Assembly (NCBI GenBank): GCA_949592205.1
Contig: CATIUR010000002.1
Span: forward strand, 6,982,501-7,046,500
DNA: 64,000 nucleotides
From: Helichrysum umbraculigerum
Lineage: Eukaryota > Streptophyta > Magnoliopsida > Asterales > Asteraceae
Direction of reading: 5' to 3'
The position numbers and the translations under genes are program-made. Position 1 is the stretch's first letter. Each line of letters starts with the position of its first letter. Under the pieces are notes generated by a model. It had not been told where the DNA came from, made no database searches, and worked only from the letters and a program-made list of their open reading frames with translations. Positions 31,473 through 45,400 of this stretch are shown one piece after another.

Positions 31473-32332
31473 TAAGACCATCCGCAACACAGCAAGTGTT
31501 GGGCGTTTTAGAGGTTGACAACGCCCAGAACGCCGGAGTGGGGCGTTCTCACACGGCATTCTGGCGGCGTTCGTTAAACGAGAACGGGACGTGAACGAGG
31601 GGTTGGTGGGTCCCATACGAATATAAAATGTTTTATCGTTTTTTTTTCTTTCTTTTTTGCGACGAAGGAAACCCAAAAAAAAGTTGCAGGTTTACTTTTA
31701 CAAGAAGAAGAAGGTATAGTGTCATATATTTGTTTATTACTTGTACACTGCGTTGTCACAATTGTACAAGGGTGATCAAGTTAACAGGTCAAAAAGAGCA
31801 AGCGTCATTTATAAATTGAAAGGTCAAAGCTTATTAGGCCTCTCCCAACCGTGACACGAACTGACGCGTCAGTTGCCTGCCAGCTCAGCGCCACGTCAGA
31901 CTGACACAACTGACACACAACTGACACACCCCTGCCAACAGCAACATCACTTCCCTTATTTTCAGGGCCCCACACACTATTTAATCTATTTATTTAATAC
32001 AAAAACTTAAATAACACATTAAATTAAAACTAAAAACATTACATTAATTAAAAATTAAATATTACAAATCCTAAAAAAATAAAATGTTACAATTCCTAAA
32101 AAAAGAAAAAATTACAATTCCTAAAAAAAGAAAAAATTACAATTCCTAAAAAGGAAAAAAAAAATACATTTATTAATAATAAATTAAAACTAGCTAACGC
32201 GTTCGGAAATTTGGTGGGAGGCTCGAGATGTGTTCGATGAGGGCATCGCGAAGACGATGATGGACGACACGGTCACGCAATTCTTTATCCATACGTAGTT
32301 GCACCGCTACCCTTTCTTCCCACGTTCGTTGA

Positions 32333-34408
32333 TATAACACCCGCAAAATACAAGGACATTTTTTTTTTTTTTTTATGTAAACATATCGGAAGCGCATGAT
32401 TAATAGAAACCAGTGGATTGCATACATACATTTCAAATAGCAATCCACTTACATACAAACCTTTAAAACTAGATTATCCTAATCATTACACACATTAAGT
32501 TTAGGTGTTATAGAAATCCCAATATGTTGTTAAATCATTAACGTATTATCCATTCAGAGTGAGCTTGTCAAACATTCCATTCCATAAGTACTTCTTGCCC
32601 ACCCACATACAAAAGTAAACCTGCAAGAAGTAATGAGGGGTTAGCACGAAGCTAAGTGAATAGATCCCAAGCTATCAATCTAACTCAGTTTAACACATGC
32701 CTAAAACCAAGCAATGCACAAGCAACATAGAAGGATCGGTGGTCCTTGGAGTACCCTCATGCCGCGGTGGTTCCCCAAGTAACACTTAAAACCAACTGAC
32801 GGCCAAATCAGAGGTTAAACCGATAGTTTGGTACTATTACTACACACGACGCAATTTCAGTGTCCAACACATGTACAAGGCACTTGCGAAGTCCTAGTAA
32901 TAGTATCCAAACCCAACACATTAGTTGACCCCCACCAAATCAAATAGTCCACAACTATCATAGCACAATGGACGCCAATAATCAATCAATGTTTAGCCAA
33001 CATGCCAATGTAATATTAATGCAATCAATGCAATAAACCAAGTTTACCCGTTGTAACCATGTTGTTACAACTAACTTAGACAGAAAGTCCAAGATCCACT
33101 CACCGACAATCATAGTCGTCCACTCAGTAGTCTAATGTCACTGAGTCTTCTCCACATCTGAGAATACAACAATAACACAAGTCAGTCTCTTGTATCGAAT
33201 CTATATAACATCATTCCAACATTACAAATATCCATCTTTACAACACACTTCACAATCACTTATCAAGTTTATGCTCATTATACTCATAACCTCATTTAAT
33301 CAACTTTCATTATTACCATTAACATGATTAAACCGTTAACCAGATTATTTCCATCAAATATTACTAATTCATTCAAAACCCCAACACAAGGTTTAATGAA
33401 TATTTAATCCACTTAGTTACCACTTTACTCATAGATTCCCAATCAAGTGTTCCAATTAACCATTATCCTCTTTTCATCATATAACACATCATAATCATTA
33501 ATTCTCTACAACACCTCATGATCACTCAATCAAATTCTCTAATTTCAAGTTAGTACTTATGTTATAATCATAAATTAGGTACTAATTGACAACCATAACA
33601 TAACCAAAAGCCTCAATTCATGTTAGTCATGCAAATTCCATCAATTACCCAAAACCCATTTTGATCATCACTTATATAACATGATTACTTCATTTCTAGG
33701 TTAAATTAATATTACTAACCATCTTATAAACACTTATTAACACCACCTTAACCAATTTCATACTTTAATTTCGGATTAAAGTCACTAACCCATCAAAATC
33801 ATCATAAACCTTAAGGATCACCATAAATCTATAATCTTAAGCTTGAATCTAGTTAGTAATCAACAATAACATGTTTAACTAACAACAATTTCACAAAACA
33901 AACTCTTAATTTTGGATTAAACTCACTAATTAGTAAAAACCCCAAAAACCCCAATTTTAGGTTATGGAAAATGAAGAACATATGATCATACCTTGTTCTT
34001 GATGATTATGGAAGGTTGAATCCGAATTTACAAGCTCCAATTTGGTGTTTTCTTCATGATTTTGTGGATTTAGGGTTAATGTGTGTGTGTGTGTATTCAT
34101 ACGTACATATGTATGTGTGGAGGGAAATAAAAACCGACCCATCCACATAATATACCATATAAGTGTTAGTTTTCATTCCCCGTATTTATTATTGTCTGGA
34201 ACTTAAAAACCATTTGCGGGGAAATACAATTTTATTTTACCGTCAACTAAATAAATTTAAAACAGTTAATAATTTACTATTCACAAAAAGTCATCTAACT
34301 GTTTGACCTATTATTTTTCAATTATCACAATACATATAACAAATTTAAATCACATTTAAATTTACAGGAAATACCTATTAATCCTAGGCCCAATTTGAGG
34401 ATGTTACA
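32333..34408 (-). repeat. LTR of the LARD-like element (3' LTR)
   Basis: On the minus strand it runs TGTAACATCC to GGGTGTTATA. It contains a (TG)n-type stretch near 34079 and a T run near 32358. Open frames in it are duplicated in the other LTR and show no protein similarity, so they are not genes. Confidence 0.9.
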
Positions 34409-34425
34409 AATCTCTCCCCCTTAAA
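34409..34425 (-). promoter_or_regulatory. Polypurine tract of the LARD-like element
   Basis: On the minus strand CTTTAAGGGGGAGAGATT directly precedes the 3' LTR, the normal place for plus-strand DNA priming. Confidence 0.75.
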
Positions 34426-34426
34426 G

Positions 34427-34446
34427 AGATTTCGTCCTCGAAATCT
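34427..34446 (-). promoter_or_regulatory. Hairpin just upstream of the polypurine tract
   Basis: AGATTTCG-AGGA-CGAAATCT on the minus strand forms an 8-bp perfect stem with a 4-base loop. The gag-only element has a related hairpin in the same place with one compensated base pair. Confidence 0.7.
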
Positions 34447-36732
34447 AATCATCCTTAATTAGTCTAGGGAATTTAATCACATCCTACCTCGTGTGAAGTT
34501 TGGTTCACACTTTATTTCCAATTCCCTAACTACATAATTATTTATCACTAAATGCACATAAGGTATATGTACAATTTAAATTACTTATGCATACCATCTC
34601 TATGCGTATCTTAATCACTAATCACACATACACAAAATATGTATACATTTAATCCATTTTAAGATATATGTTTTCAACCTAATTACACATGCACATATCC
34701 AATGTACATGCTTCAATTTCTCATTTCAGCACATATAATGTACCTAATCTTATCTTCATATACACAATGAACATTTTAAAACAAATTATCACTTAACATA
34801 AGTAAATCACTTAACTAAGTAAAGTAATATACTCTCATAACCAGAATCTAGCGACATGCTAGATCTTTAAAATTAGTATATGAATTCTATCTTTTTCAAT
34901 AACGAAAACAGTGGTTATGGAAACCACAATACACATATCATCAATGAAGTTTGAATTTCAATTATAACTAGCATTCACGCTAATATTCACATATCACTGA
35001 GGTACATGAAACCCATTTTTTTTTTTAAATACCTCGGAATCATGTAACACTAATCACGTATTGATAAGCAAAGTAGGGGTCAAATCCTATGGTTACTACC
35101 ATAATCATGTAATTACACAATCACTTAGCACCAAATCATATTGGATACATGCTAAGTCTCAATCAATGGGTACCTTGCTATACTAGCACACGTACCACAT
35201 TATCAAAATGTGCTAATCATCAACACATTTTCAACAATATTCACCTATTCAATCCAATTAGCCGACCTCTACTTAACTTATTTCATCACATAACTCCTCA
35301 AATAGCAATTTACCACTTCATCTAGCCATTATATATACAACACACATGTAATCACACGTCATTCGCACATAATGATAATAATAAAATTATCAATTTGTCA
35401 ATTTTTAAACCCTTATTTATGGACTATTTTGTCTTCCTTATCGACATAATTTCGTACATTTTTCTAACAATGAACTATCCGGCTATGGCAACCCTTACCA
35501 AGCCTTTATTATCATGAATGAAAATCACGTACTCATTTTTTTTTTAACAAGTAGTAGAAACAGTCCAAAATTTTCCTTTACAATGATATCACATTGAACA
35601 ATAATTTTAATAGTCTGCTACTACTTTAATTTTAGTCAATCTATGACTATTTCTCGACTACAGGTCGTCATTCTTTACCTACCATACTATTTAAATCCGT
35701 ATTAATTTCCTTGGTACTTGATAACCTCAACAATTCCATGTGAAATGGCATAATATAAATACGTTGGCCAGACGTCGTTATATTATGTCAGTCACACTTC
35801 ATTCTCAGGTCACTTCATACCGTTAATCTTCAAAGTGATAAATCTTTTACTCTCTCTCATATATCACAATGTTGAATTCAACAATTATCACACATATGAT
35901 ATCACTTTGTAATAGCTTTATGACCAAGTATAACTTGTTACTATTTTCCTTTATCTCTGGATTCTATATCAATCACTTAATACTTTAGTTAATAAGTATA
36001 ATACTATATATAACCTTTAGCACCAAGTGCCTTATTAAAATGTCAGGTCATATTTCACATATATTCATCAATATATAATTTCTAAGTTGATTAACAATTA
36101 ACTTTCCATGTTTAATTATCAAACAAGAGTAAGTTCATATAATTATTTCCTCAACCCTTAAAACATTTATTTCGACCATATCTCATATTTTCATGATTCT
36201 ATTTTCATGATTCAAATACTTCATTGTAATTTAAATAATTCATATGACATGATTCACATAATCAATATCTACTTACCCTAACAAGCAACAATCAACAATA
36301 CCCTTACTGGTATACTATGCAGTTAGTTAAACCGCTTACAAACGATTCATACATAATAAAATGGGTGAACCTCTTAAAACAAGTTTTTACATTATATTTA
36401 GTCATAGGAATGATCTCTGGGCTCAAAGAAACAAAAGCCCAATACATATCATAAGCTAAAAGTCCAAAATAATGTCCGAAAAACAGTAAAATGCGATTTT
36501 CGGGCCTCAAACGACCCCGAAGTGCCGAAAACTGACAGGGCTCATGGCAAAGCGATGAGCTTTGACCGTTGGGCCATTTTTGAGTGGACATGTAAATTTC
36601 ATCTTAATCGGACACCGAAATTTCATAACGGAAATTCTACGACCAACGTTACGTCGGACGTCGAAATTTACGAATTTTCATATTAAATTCACTTAATATA
36701 TCACATAGCACAAGAAATGTCTCAAAACATGG

Positions 36733-36866
36733 AAATACGCCGTATTCATGGGAATACGCCGTATTCCAGCCAACATTTTCAAACAGAAAGCTTCTTAAGG
36801 AATACGCTCAAGGAATACGCCGTATTCATAGGAATACGCCGTATTCATGGGAATACGCCGTATTCC
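36733..36866 (+). repeat. Array of GGAATACGCCGTATTCC palindromes
   Basis: Five near-complete copies of the 17-base palindrome and one broken copy (AATACGCTC) lie in 134 bp. Spacing is irregular, with three copies clustered at the end. It is in the non-coding interior of the LARD-like element. Confidence 0.85.
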
Positions 36867-38146
36867 ACCTGCTGCAACAACTCAGCAATTTTAATGCAAA
36901 AATACGAAATTCAAATGCGCATAACTCCTAAACCGTAAAGAGTTAGACTCTGAAATTTTGCAGGCACCCTCATATAATCAAAATGCAACTTTCTATTTTT
37001 CCACTTTTTCAAATTACACGTTTTACAAGAAAACGGACATATAACCAATTTTAGGCCATTTTGGACCATTTTGGTTGACACGCTATATTCCAAACGGCAT
37101 ACATTCAGGGTTCCACCCTTTGCCAACATGTTTCTACATATAATTGTGACGTGTGGGCATATTCATCATATACAAACACTCATTCTACATTAATTTGACA
37201 CGTCGACCCGTTTAGGGGTCAAAATGGACGATTTCACCAATTTCATTCAAATGACAACATTAACACTTTTAATCCACATTTTATCTATACTTATGACTTT
37301 AAGTCACTTTAAAAGTCATCATACACAAACCACATCAAGTTTTTTAGCCGTTTTATCACTAAGTGACCCATTTGGGCACCTAAATGACCCGTTTGGGTTT
37401 ATGACCATATAATCACTATTCTATCATACATTCCACATATCATTGACTATTTTAAGTCAAACTAAGCCATTTTTGCTAATTGTATTATGATATTACCTTA
37501 AATCACCAATCTCACATAATTTCATCATATATAAACCAAATTCAACAAATTTTCAAATTTGACTTTTCACAAACTCGTCAACACACAATTAGACTCGTTG
37601 ACCACTTTGACTTTACCAAGTCAATACACATATTCCAACAACTAAACTCTTTCTAATTCACATAACAACATGACTCGAAACCTATTAATGGAGAATACCA
37701 ACATCCCATTAATTTCATCATATCAAGTCACATCAATTCAGTTTATCATTTATCAAATAATTCCCTAGCAAGGATCTATAATCACACCTTGCATTTATCA
37801 ACTTATCAACACACGATATTCACCAATAATTCAATTTACTTTACTAACAATCATATCATAGTAAAGCAAACAGTCAAAGCTTATTAAAATTCATCAAGCT
37901 TATCAGAAATTACCTGGCACATCTAGGCCCACGAGTATTGAGGAATCATTGAGAACACCAGACGGTTCCTCATGTTCCTCCGTCTCTGCCTCCAAAACAA
38001 CACTCTTGGAACTTGTTATAGGTTAGTACATATTCAATAACCACATTTTCATACAATTACTAAACCCCATCCCTGGAATGTTTGGCTTGACACATCATAT
38101 AGATTTGGGATTGAACATAACCAATGTCCAATTCACCCAAACCTAT

Positions 38147-38158
38147 GCTCTGATACCA
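38147..38158 (-). promoter_or_regulatory. Primer-binding site of the LARD-like element
   Basis: TGGTATCAGAGC on the minus strand, three bases inside the 5' LTR, complements the 3' end of initiator tRNA-Met and is the common plant LTR element site. Confidence 0.85.
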
Positions 38159-38161
38159 ATT

Positions 38162-40233
38162 TATAACACCCGCAAAATACAAGGACATTTTTTTTTTTTA
38201 TGTAAACATATCGGAAGCGCATGATTAATAGAAACCAGTGGATTGCATACATACATTTCAAATAGCAATCCACTTACATACAAACCTTTAAAACTAGATT
38301 ATCCTAATCATTACACACATTAAGTTTAGGTGTTATAGAAATCCCAATATGTTGTTAAATCATTAACGTATTATCCATTCAGAGTGAGCTTGTCAAACAT
38401 TCCATTCCATAAGTACTTCTTGCCCACCCACATACAAAAGTAAACCTGCAAGAAGTAATGAGGGGTTAGCACGAAGCTAAGTGAATAGATCCCAAGCTAT
38501 CAATCTAACTCAGCTTAACACATGCCTAAAACCAAGCAATGCACAAGCAACATAGAAGGATCGGTGGTCCTTGGAGTACCCTCATGCCGCGGTGGTTCCC
38601 CAAGTAACACTTAAAACCAACTGACGGCCAAATCAGAGGTTAAACCGATAGTTTGGTACTATTACTACACACGACGCAATTTCAGTGTCCAACACATGTA
38701 CAAGGCACTTGCGAAGTCCTAGTAATAGTATCCAAACCCAACACATTAGTTGACCCCCACCAAATCAAATAATCCACAACTATCATAGCACAATGGACGC
38801 CAATAATCAATCAATGTTTAGCCAACATGCCAATGTAATATTAATGCAATCAATGCAATAAACCAAGTTTACCCGTTGTAACCATGTTGTTACAACTAAC
38901 TTAGACAGAAAGTCCAAGATCCACTCACCGACAATCATAGTCGTCCACTCAGTAGTCTAATGTCACTGAGTCTTCTCCACATCTGAGAATACAACAATAA
39001 CACAAGTCAGTCTCTTGTATCGAATCTATATAACATCATTCCAACATTACAAATATCCATCTTTACAACACACTTCACAATCACTTATCAAGTTTATGCT
39101 CATTATACTCATAACCTCATTTAATCAACTTTCATTATTACCATTAACATGATTAAACCGTTAACCGGATTATTTCCATCAAATATTACTAATTCATTCA
39201 AAACCCCAACACAAGGTTTAATGAATATTTAATCCACTTAGTTACCACTTTACTCATAGATTCCCAATCAAGTGTTCCAATTAACCATTATCCTCTTTTC
39301 ATCATATAACACATCATAATCATTAATTCTCTACAACACCTCATGATCACTCAATCAAATTCTCTAATTTCAAGTTAGTACTTATGTTATAATCATAAAT
39401 TAGGTACTAATTGACAACCATAACATAACCAAAAGCCTCAATTCATGTTAGTCATGCAAATTCCATCAATTACCCAAAACCCATTTTGATCATCACTTAT
39501 ATAACATGATTACTTCATTTCTAGGTTAAATTAATATTACTAACCATCTTATAAACACTTATTAACACCACCTTAACCAATTTCATACTTTAATTTCGGA
39601 TTAAAGTCACTAACCCATCAAAATCATCATAAACCTTAAGGATCACCATAAATCTATAATCTTAAGCTTGAATCTAGTTAGTAATCAACAATAACATGTT
39701 TAACTAACAACAATTTCACAAAACAAACTCTTAATTTTGGATTAAACTCACTAATTAGTAAAAACCCCAAAAACCCCAATTTTAGGTTATGGAAAATGAA
39801 GAACATATGATCATACCTTGTTCTTGATGATTATGGAAGGTTGAATCCGAATTTACAAGCTCCAATTTGGTGTTTTCTTCATGATTTTGTGGATTTAGGG
39901 TTAATGTGTGTGTGTGTGTATTCATACGTACATATGTATGTGTGGAGGGAAATAAAAACCGACCCATCCACATAATATACCATATAAGTGTTAGTTTTCA
40001 TTCCCCGTATTTATTATTGTCTGGAACTTAAAAACCATTTGCGGGGAAATACAATTTTATTTTACCGTCAACTAAATAAATTTAAAACAGTTAATAATTT
40101 ACTATTCACAAAAAGTCATCTAACTGTTTGACCTATTATTTTTCAATTATCACAATACATATAACAAATTTAAATCACATTTAAATTTACAGGAAATACC
40201 TATTAATCCTAGGCCCAATTTGAGGATGTTACA
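38162..40233 (-). repeat. LTR of the LARD-like element (5' LTR)
   Basis: Near-identical partner of 32333-34408. Differences noticed are one base in each of three places (near 38513, 38771 and 39168) and a shorter T run. Confidence 0.9.
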
Positions 40234-41408
40234 GTTGAGGTAGATTTTTCGGGTTTGTCCAATACTCTTCCTCGTGTGTACACATATTGCGTCCATTGTC
40301 TTCGATTATCATGTTGTGTAAAACTACACAACAATACATGATTCGCCGTATTTTGTTGACGCTATATGGTCTAGCGGGGTTTTTCAAGATTTGCCAACGG
40401 CCTTGAAGTACCCCGAATGCCCGTTCCACATCTTTCCTTGCCGATTCTTGGTACCTCTTGAACCTTGACTCGGCTTCTGTCAACGGATACTTGAACGACT
40501 TCACAATCGTCGACCATTCCGGATATATTCCATCGCCGAGATAATACCCTTTGGTGAATTGTTGACCGGCAATAGTGAAGTTGACTTGAGGAGCTTGATC
40601 TTGTAGTAAGTCTTGGAATAAATCAGATTCATTGAGAACGTTGATGTCGTTGTTCGATCCGGCAGGACCAAAGAAAGCGTGCCAAATCCACAAATCGTAG
40701 GAGGCAACGGCTTCAAGCATGATTGTTGGATACCCGTGATCACCTCGAGTGTATTGACCTTGCCATGCAATTGGGCAATTTCTCCAAGCCCAGTGCATAC
40801 AATCTATACTTCCAAGCATACCCGGAAAACCGTGTAGTTCCGCATGGCGTTGATGCAATCGTTGCACATCATGGAGTGTTGGTTTTCTTAAATACTCACG
40901 TGAATACATATGAAAAATACATTTACAAAAGTTGTCCAAACAATCGTATGATGTTTGTTGACCCATATGTAGGTATTCATCGAACAAGTCGGCGGCACAA
41001 CCGTATGCCATTTGCCGTAAGGCCGACGTGACTTTTTGGAAAACATTAAATCCGGGTTTTTCGGTTGCGTCTAGACCTTGATGGAAATAAAGAAAGTAAG
41101 GGGGTATCGGATGGTGGGAGTACGATAAGATACCTTGGCATAAATGTATAAACATTGGCCGACTCATCCGAAAGCGACGACGAAAGAAATCAAGCGGGAA
41201 TGTCGGGTTCTCGGCAAAGTAGTCTTGATATAAACGTTGGCCGGCGGCATAACGATCTCTTGGAAAATAACGTCTCGGACGTGGAACGCGTACTTCAATC
41301 TCCTCGTCCGAATCGGATGACGTATCTTGTTGTACACGGGTAGCGACCGGATTATATGCGGCTAGGACGGCATTTAAATCGTCTCGATCGGAATCGGATC
41401 CAAACATG

Positions 41409-41836
41409 TTAAGAAAATGGTGTTTTAATTTGTAGATGAATTGGTATAAAAATGGTGAAAAAATGGGTAAAAGAAATGAAATGGAAATAATATTGAAGTT
41501 GTAGAAGTTGTGAAATATTTTGTTGGATTGGGTGTGAATGTTGTGAAAATGGGTGGAAAGTGGTAAATTGAAAAGTAAAATTGTATAAAGTTGTGGAATA
41601 TTTGAAAGTTAGAGTGTGAATGTTGTGAAAAATTGGTTGGGTTTGGTTTGAATTTATAGTGGTAAATTGGTTTTTAAATTTTTTTTTTTTTTTTTTTTTT
41701 AAGCTTGCAACGGATCCCGACCGGTGGCCCCCGCTATTTCCCTCTCTCTCTCCCGTCGGATTCCCGACGCACACCCACCGACGCGGCGTACCGACGCCCC
41801 ATGCCAACGGCGTCGGTGCGTCGGTACAACCGACGC
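41409..41836 (-). other. 5' region of the Harbinger transposase gene
   Basis: This is the leader or promoter side of the transposase. It has a T run at 41678-41700 and a GC-rich subterminal zone (41700-41850) dense in CCGACG and GACGCC motifs, the kind of subterminal repeats transposases bind. I see no second ORF. Confidence 0.5.
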
Positions 41837-42387
41837 CCCCCACCGACGTCCCGTTAGTAGCAGTCTTACTAGTATTTGATTTGTGCATTAAAAAGCAGTA
41901 CATTGTTCTTCAGTGACTGTACATTGACCCAAAAATTTTTATTTAGTTTGTTTTAGATAAATAAAAATTAAATTTAATTATTAAATTGTATTGAATTGTA
42001 TTTGTTTTGTTAAATACATGAAAATTAAATTAAATTAGTGGGGCCAATGGGGAAAAAGAGGTGTTCTGGTGTTATGATTGTATGTGATAAAATGGTGTTG
42101 TAGTATTATGCTAATGTGACGACTGAATAATAGACGTTCTTATGTTACGACTGCGAATGGTCTGACCACATCCTGATAGCCGCCTACCATTTGACATAAA
42201 AAGTTTGACATGGCTGACAGGCTGAGGAGGGTAACAGTAATTATGCATAGAAACCAGAAAGACTTGCTTAAGTTGATATGCAACGGTAAGTATGCAACAG
42301 TAAAAATAGTACTCCTAGTTTATAGGGTATGTGTGTGATCGTCTCTTGTCATTGAGTATAATAGTACTCCACTATTATACGGTTATG

Positions 42388-42473
42388 GTAGTATTTATTT
42401 ACGGAGTATATATATTTGACATAGTGTTACGTAACACTATGCCAAATATATATACTCCGTAAATAAATACTAC
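42388..42473. repeat. 86-bp near-perfect palindrome
   Basis: Two 43-bp arms, with one mismatch and no loop, meet at GTTAC|GTAAC (42430/42431). The left arm begins GTAGTATTTATTTACGGAG. The right arm ends one base before the ACT-flanked CACTA element. It could be a miniature fold-back element. Confidence 0.9.
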
Positions 42474-42474
42474 T

Positions 42475-45400
42475 CACAACAAAACAAATGACATTTCGTG
42501 ACTGTTACTTTTTGTGATGGAAGTCATTTTTAGTGAGTAAAATCCCTTTACTTAACCTTTCCATAAAGAACTACTTCCTATATACAGTAATTCTTATTAA
42601 TTCGTATAATAAGATACTCCGTATATGAGTAAACTTAAAATGGAAAAAAAAATAATAATTAATAAATTAGGGCTCGGTCATATCTTTTCAAAAAGCTGGA
42701 AAACGAATCTCTCATAAACCTCACCGCACCACTCGACGGCCAACCTCACCGCACAGTCTCCGGCCAGCGTCACTGCACCGTCTCCGTCCAGCGTCACCAC
42801 ACCGTCTCCGACCAGCTTCACCGCACCATCGCCGTCCAGACAATCGGACTGTTGCCAGCCAGTATCGTCGCACCGTAGCTGTCTAGGTTTCGTCTCTGGC
42901 ACCGTAACCGTCATCATCAAGTAGATTCGTAAGCTATTAATTTAATTTTCCTTCAACATTATTATCATTTGAATCAAACTTGATTTTAATTACGTGTTTA
43001 ATTTCGTGTCTAATTTCATGATTCTAAGTTTAGTTTCATGTTTAATTTCAAGGTTAGGTAATTAGTTCAACCTCTTTATATCTCAATTTAATGGTATAAG
43101 ATTCAATTACATGTTTAATATTGTGATAATGTCATTAGTCTAACCTGTTTATATCTCAATTATATAGTTTGAAGTCTAATTTCATATGTAATTTAAATAA
43201 TGTCAGGTCATTAGTTGAACACGTTTGTAGGTCAATTAATTACACACTCAGTTATACAATTTAATTGAACCTGCTTATACGTAAATTAGTTTCACTTCGG
43301 TTCTACTTGTTACATGTATTCTAGCTTACAATTAGTGGCGTTTAATTGCATGAGATTGAGGTTGGGGTTGTATTTGATAGGAGATTAAACTTAATTTTGT
43401 TCAACTTGTTTTGTTAGTGATTTGATTGTTTGAATTTGTTTACGTGAATTACATTGTTTAGATGATGTGTTCTAGTTAACGTGAAACCGTCTAAAACTTT
43501 GAACATATTCATCTCGATAGATTCAGCTGGTTACTTACTTGCCTTTTGTTTTACATGATATTATAAAACTTATCATCATGATTTTGTAACTCATTCTATT
43601 GCTAATAGTTTCTGTTATGCCTTACTAATCAACATAGGATGGGTAAACGTAAGAGGCGACATGTAATCTCCATCAGTGAACTTCAGCACAAAAGCACTGA
43701 AGTGGAGCTTCCTAATCAAGAAAGACTAAGTGAGCTGAGTTAAACATAGATCTCATCTCTGTAACTTCTTCCTTTTATGTTACCTACAACCTGTTATAAT
43801 GTGATTAATAAAAGACATTTTGCTTCAAGGTTTGATAGTGTATACTATGAACAGGTGCTGCTAATGTAAACGCAAATGATATTATGCAACCATCAAATCA
43901 ACAACCGAGTTCCTCTGAAGCTAATAACAGTGTACAATCAGGTTATAGTGATTGACTTTTTCCATATTGCTTACTATCGTATAGTTATTGTGTGTGATGG
44001 TCTGCAAGTTTGTCTCTAATGGTCCAAATAAAACTACAAAAGCAGGTCCGCCAAAAAATGTTCAAAAACACACTAGATTACAAGACATATGGGAGTTGGA
44101 AGGTTATCGGATTCAGGTTACCTTTGATGAAACAGGACAGCCTGTGGGGGATGAGGGAAAGGACTTTACTAACTTTTTAGGAACACTAGTGAAGATGCCT
44201 CAACATCTCTTGTTAGAATTCCTAGATTGGAGGAAAGTACCCAAAGTTAAAAAAGAAGATTTGTGGAACATCGTGAAGGTAATTGCATAAGATATCTAAA
44301 ATGATTTTTTATGAGGTTCAAATATGGATGATTAGTACTCATTAGTTCATTTCCTGAAATTCATATGCAGGGAAAATTTGAATTTTTTCCTGTTGAAACA
44401 GAAGAAATTCAACAGTGGGCCTTGTCTGACATGGGAACAAAATTTAAGTCATGGAAATATGAGTTGAAAAAGAAATGGTTTGATTCAACTTCCACTATAG
44501 ATGACGTTGTTGATGCTCAAAATGATCCAAGGGTTGATAAAACACAATTCAAGAAGCTAGTGACTCATTGGTTTGACCACAAAACTGAGGTAATTAATAC
44601 TTGCGTCAATTGTCGAAAGTAATTAAATGAACTTTTACTTAGTTAGCAAATATAAACTGCATTAATATGTAAACGGGTAGGTGGAAAGTGAGACAAAGAA
44701 ACAGATTCGTTCCAAGCACAATGAGCCTCATGTAACTGGAACTAAATCTTTTGCTAGGCTTATTCATGATGAGGTGACTTACTTTCTATTTTTCAGTTCT
44801 TTTTTGTTGCATCTTTATTGTATAATACAATATTTTATCATCCTGTTGAAAGTTCTATCATTATGCAGACAATGAGACTAAGAACATTGTAGAAGCTCCA
44901 ATAATATTGCTGATAATTGGTTAAATTTTGTAGAGAAAGAAGAATAATGGTGTTCGACCGTCACGAGGAACAATATATCGTATAAGTCGTACAAGAAAAG
45001 ATGGAAGTATTGTAAACAAAGTGGCTGCTGGAGTTGTGGTATGTATCTATTAATATTTAAGTTCATTTAATTTTAAAAAACAGACTCGAAGAATGGCAAA
45101 CATGTCAATGACCAAGTACCTTTTAGTTTTTGATGCTTTTACAACATGTCAATGACTTCTAGGATGAACTAAAAACCAAAGCAGCTGCATCTAGTAGTAG
45201 TACAGGTAGTAGTATAGAAGTAAATGGCATTAATTGGGTGAATGATGACTTGGCCAAAGTCAAAGGACCAGAAAAAAGAGGGCGAATACGATGTGTGGGG
45301 AAGGTGGTAATTGCTAAGGACAAAGTGTCTTCTTCACAAGACCCTCAAGTACCACAATTGAAGTGTCGTATTATTGAACTTGAAGAGGAAATGAAAGAAA

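Larger units (their letters stand above)
32333..40233 (-). mobile_element. Young non-coding LTR retrotransposon (LARD-like)
   Basis: Two LTRs of about 2.07 kb (32333-34408 and 38162-40233) flank a 3.75-kb interior. A perfect 5-bp target duplication, GTTGA, lies at 32328-32332 and 40234-40238. On the minus strand the order is LTR, primer-binding site complementary to initiator tRNA-Met, interior, polypurine tract, LTR. The interior has no gag or pol open frame, which makes it a large retrotransposon derivative that depends on others for movement. By eye the LTRs differ at about three bases plus T-run length, so insertion is very recent. Confidence 0.9.
32194..41407 (-). pseudogene. PIF/Harbinger transposase split by an LTR element
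   Basis: The N-terminal 392 codons lie at 41407-40229 and the last 44 codons at 32327-32194. The intervening 7.9 kb is an LTR element plus one 5-bp duplication. The two halves share one frame: without the insert the gene would be 435 residues with no stop, the usual length of plant HARBI1/ALP1-like proteins. The DDE triad is visible as D in GSIDCMHW, D in SNNDINVL and E in VERAFGVL. The acidic Ser/Asp-rich N-terminus and a basic RPRRYFPRDRYAA stretch precede the catalytic domain. Transposases of this family cut and paste Harbinger elements at TTA/TAA sites with a Myb-like partner. The present allele ends early, after NLPQL, when the reading enters the LTR. Confidence 0.9.
31837..41865 (-). 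mobile_element. PIF/Harbinger element carrying a split transposase
   Basis: Both ends are flanked by TTA (31834-31836 and 41866-41868). Ends GGCCTCTCCCAACCGTGAC and, inverted, GACTGCTACTAACGGGAC are weak terminal repeats. Inside, a DDE_Tnp_4-type transposase runs on the minus strand. Removing the nested LTR element leaves about 2.1 kb. The usual second Myb-like Harbinger ORF is not found, so even the uninterrupted copy would have been incomplete. Confidence 0.75.
31476..42162. mobile_element. Outer Harbinger/Tourist-like element, split by inner elements
   Basis: Left terminus GACCATCCGCAACA and inverted right terminus GACCATTCGCAGTC match at the first ten or so positions except one. Flanks are TAA on the left and TGA on the right, a possible mutated 3-bp duplication. 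Only about 360 bp on the left and 294 bp on the right belong to it; the rest is a younger Harbinger element. No coding region is left. Confidence 0.5.

Noticed and set aside
34409..38146. Hidden gag or pol in the LARD-like interior
   Set aside because: The only open frames are short, and none shows zinc-knuckle, protease, reverse transcriptase or integrase motifs.
40723..41031. Plus-strand open frames opposite the Harbinger transposase
   Set aside because: They are antisense shadows of a well-supported coding region.
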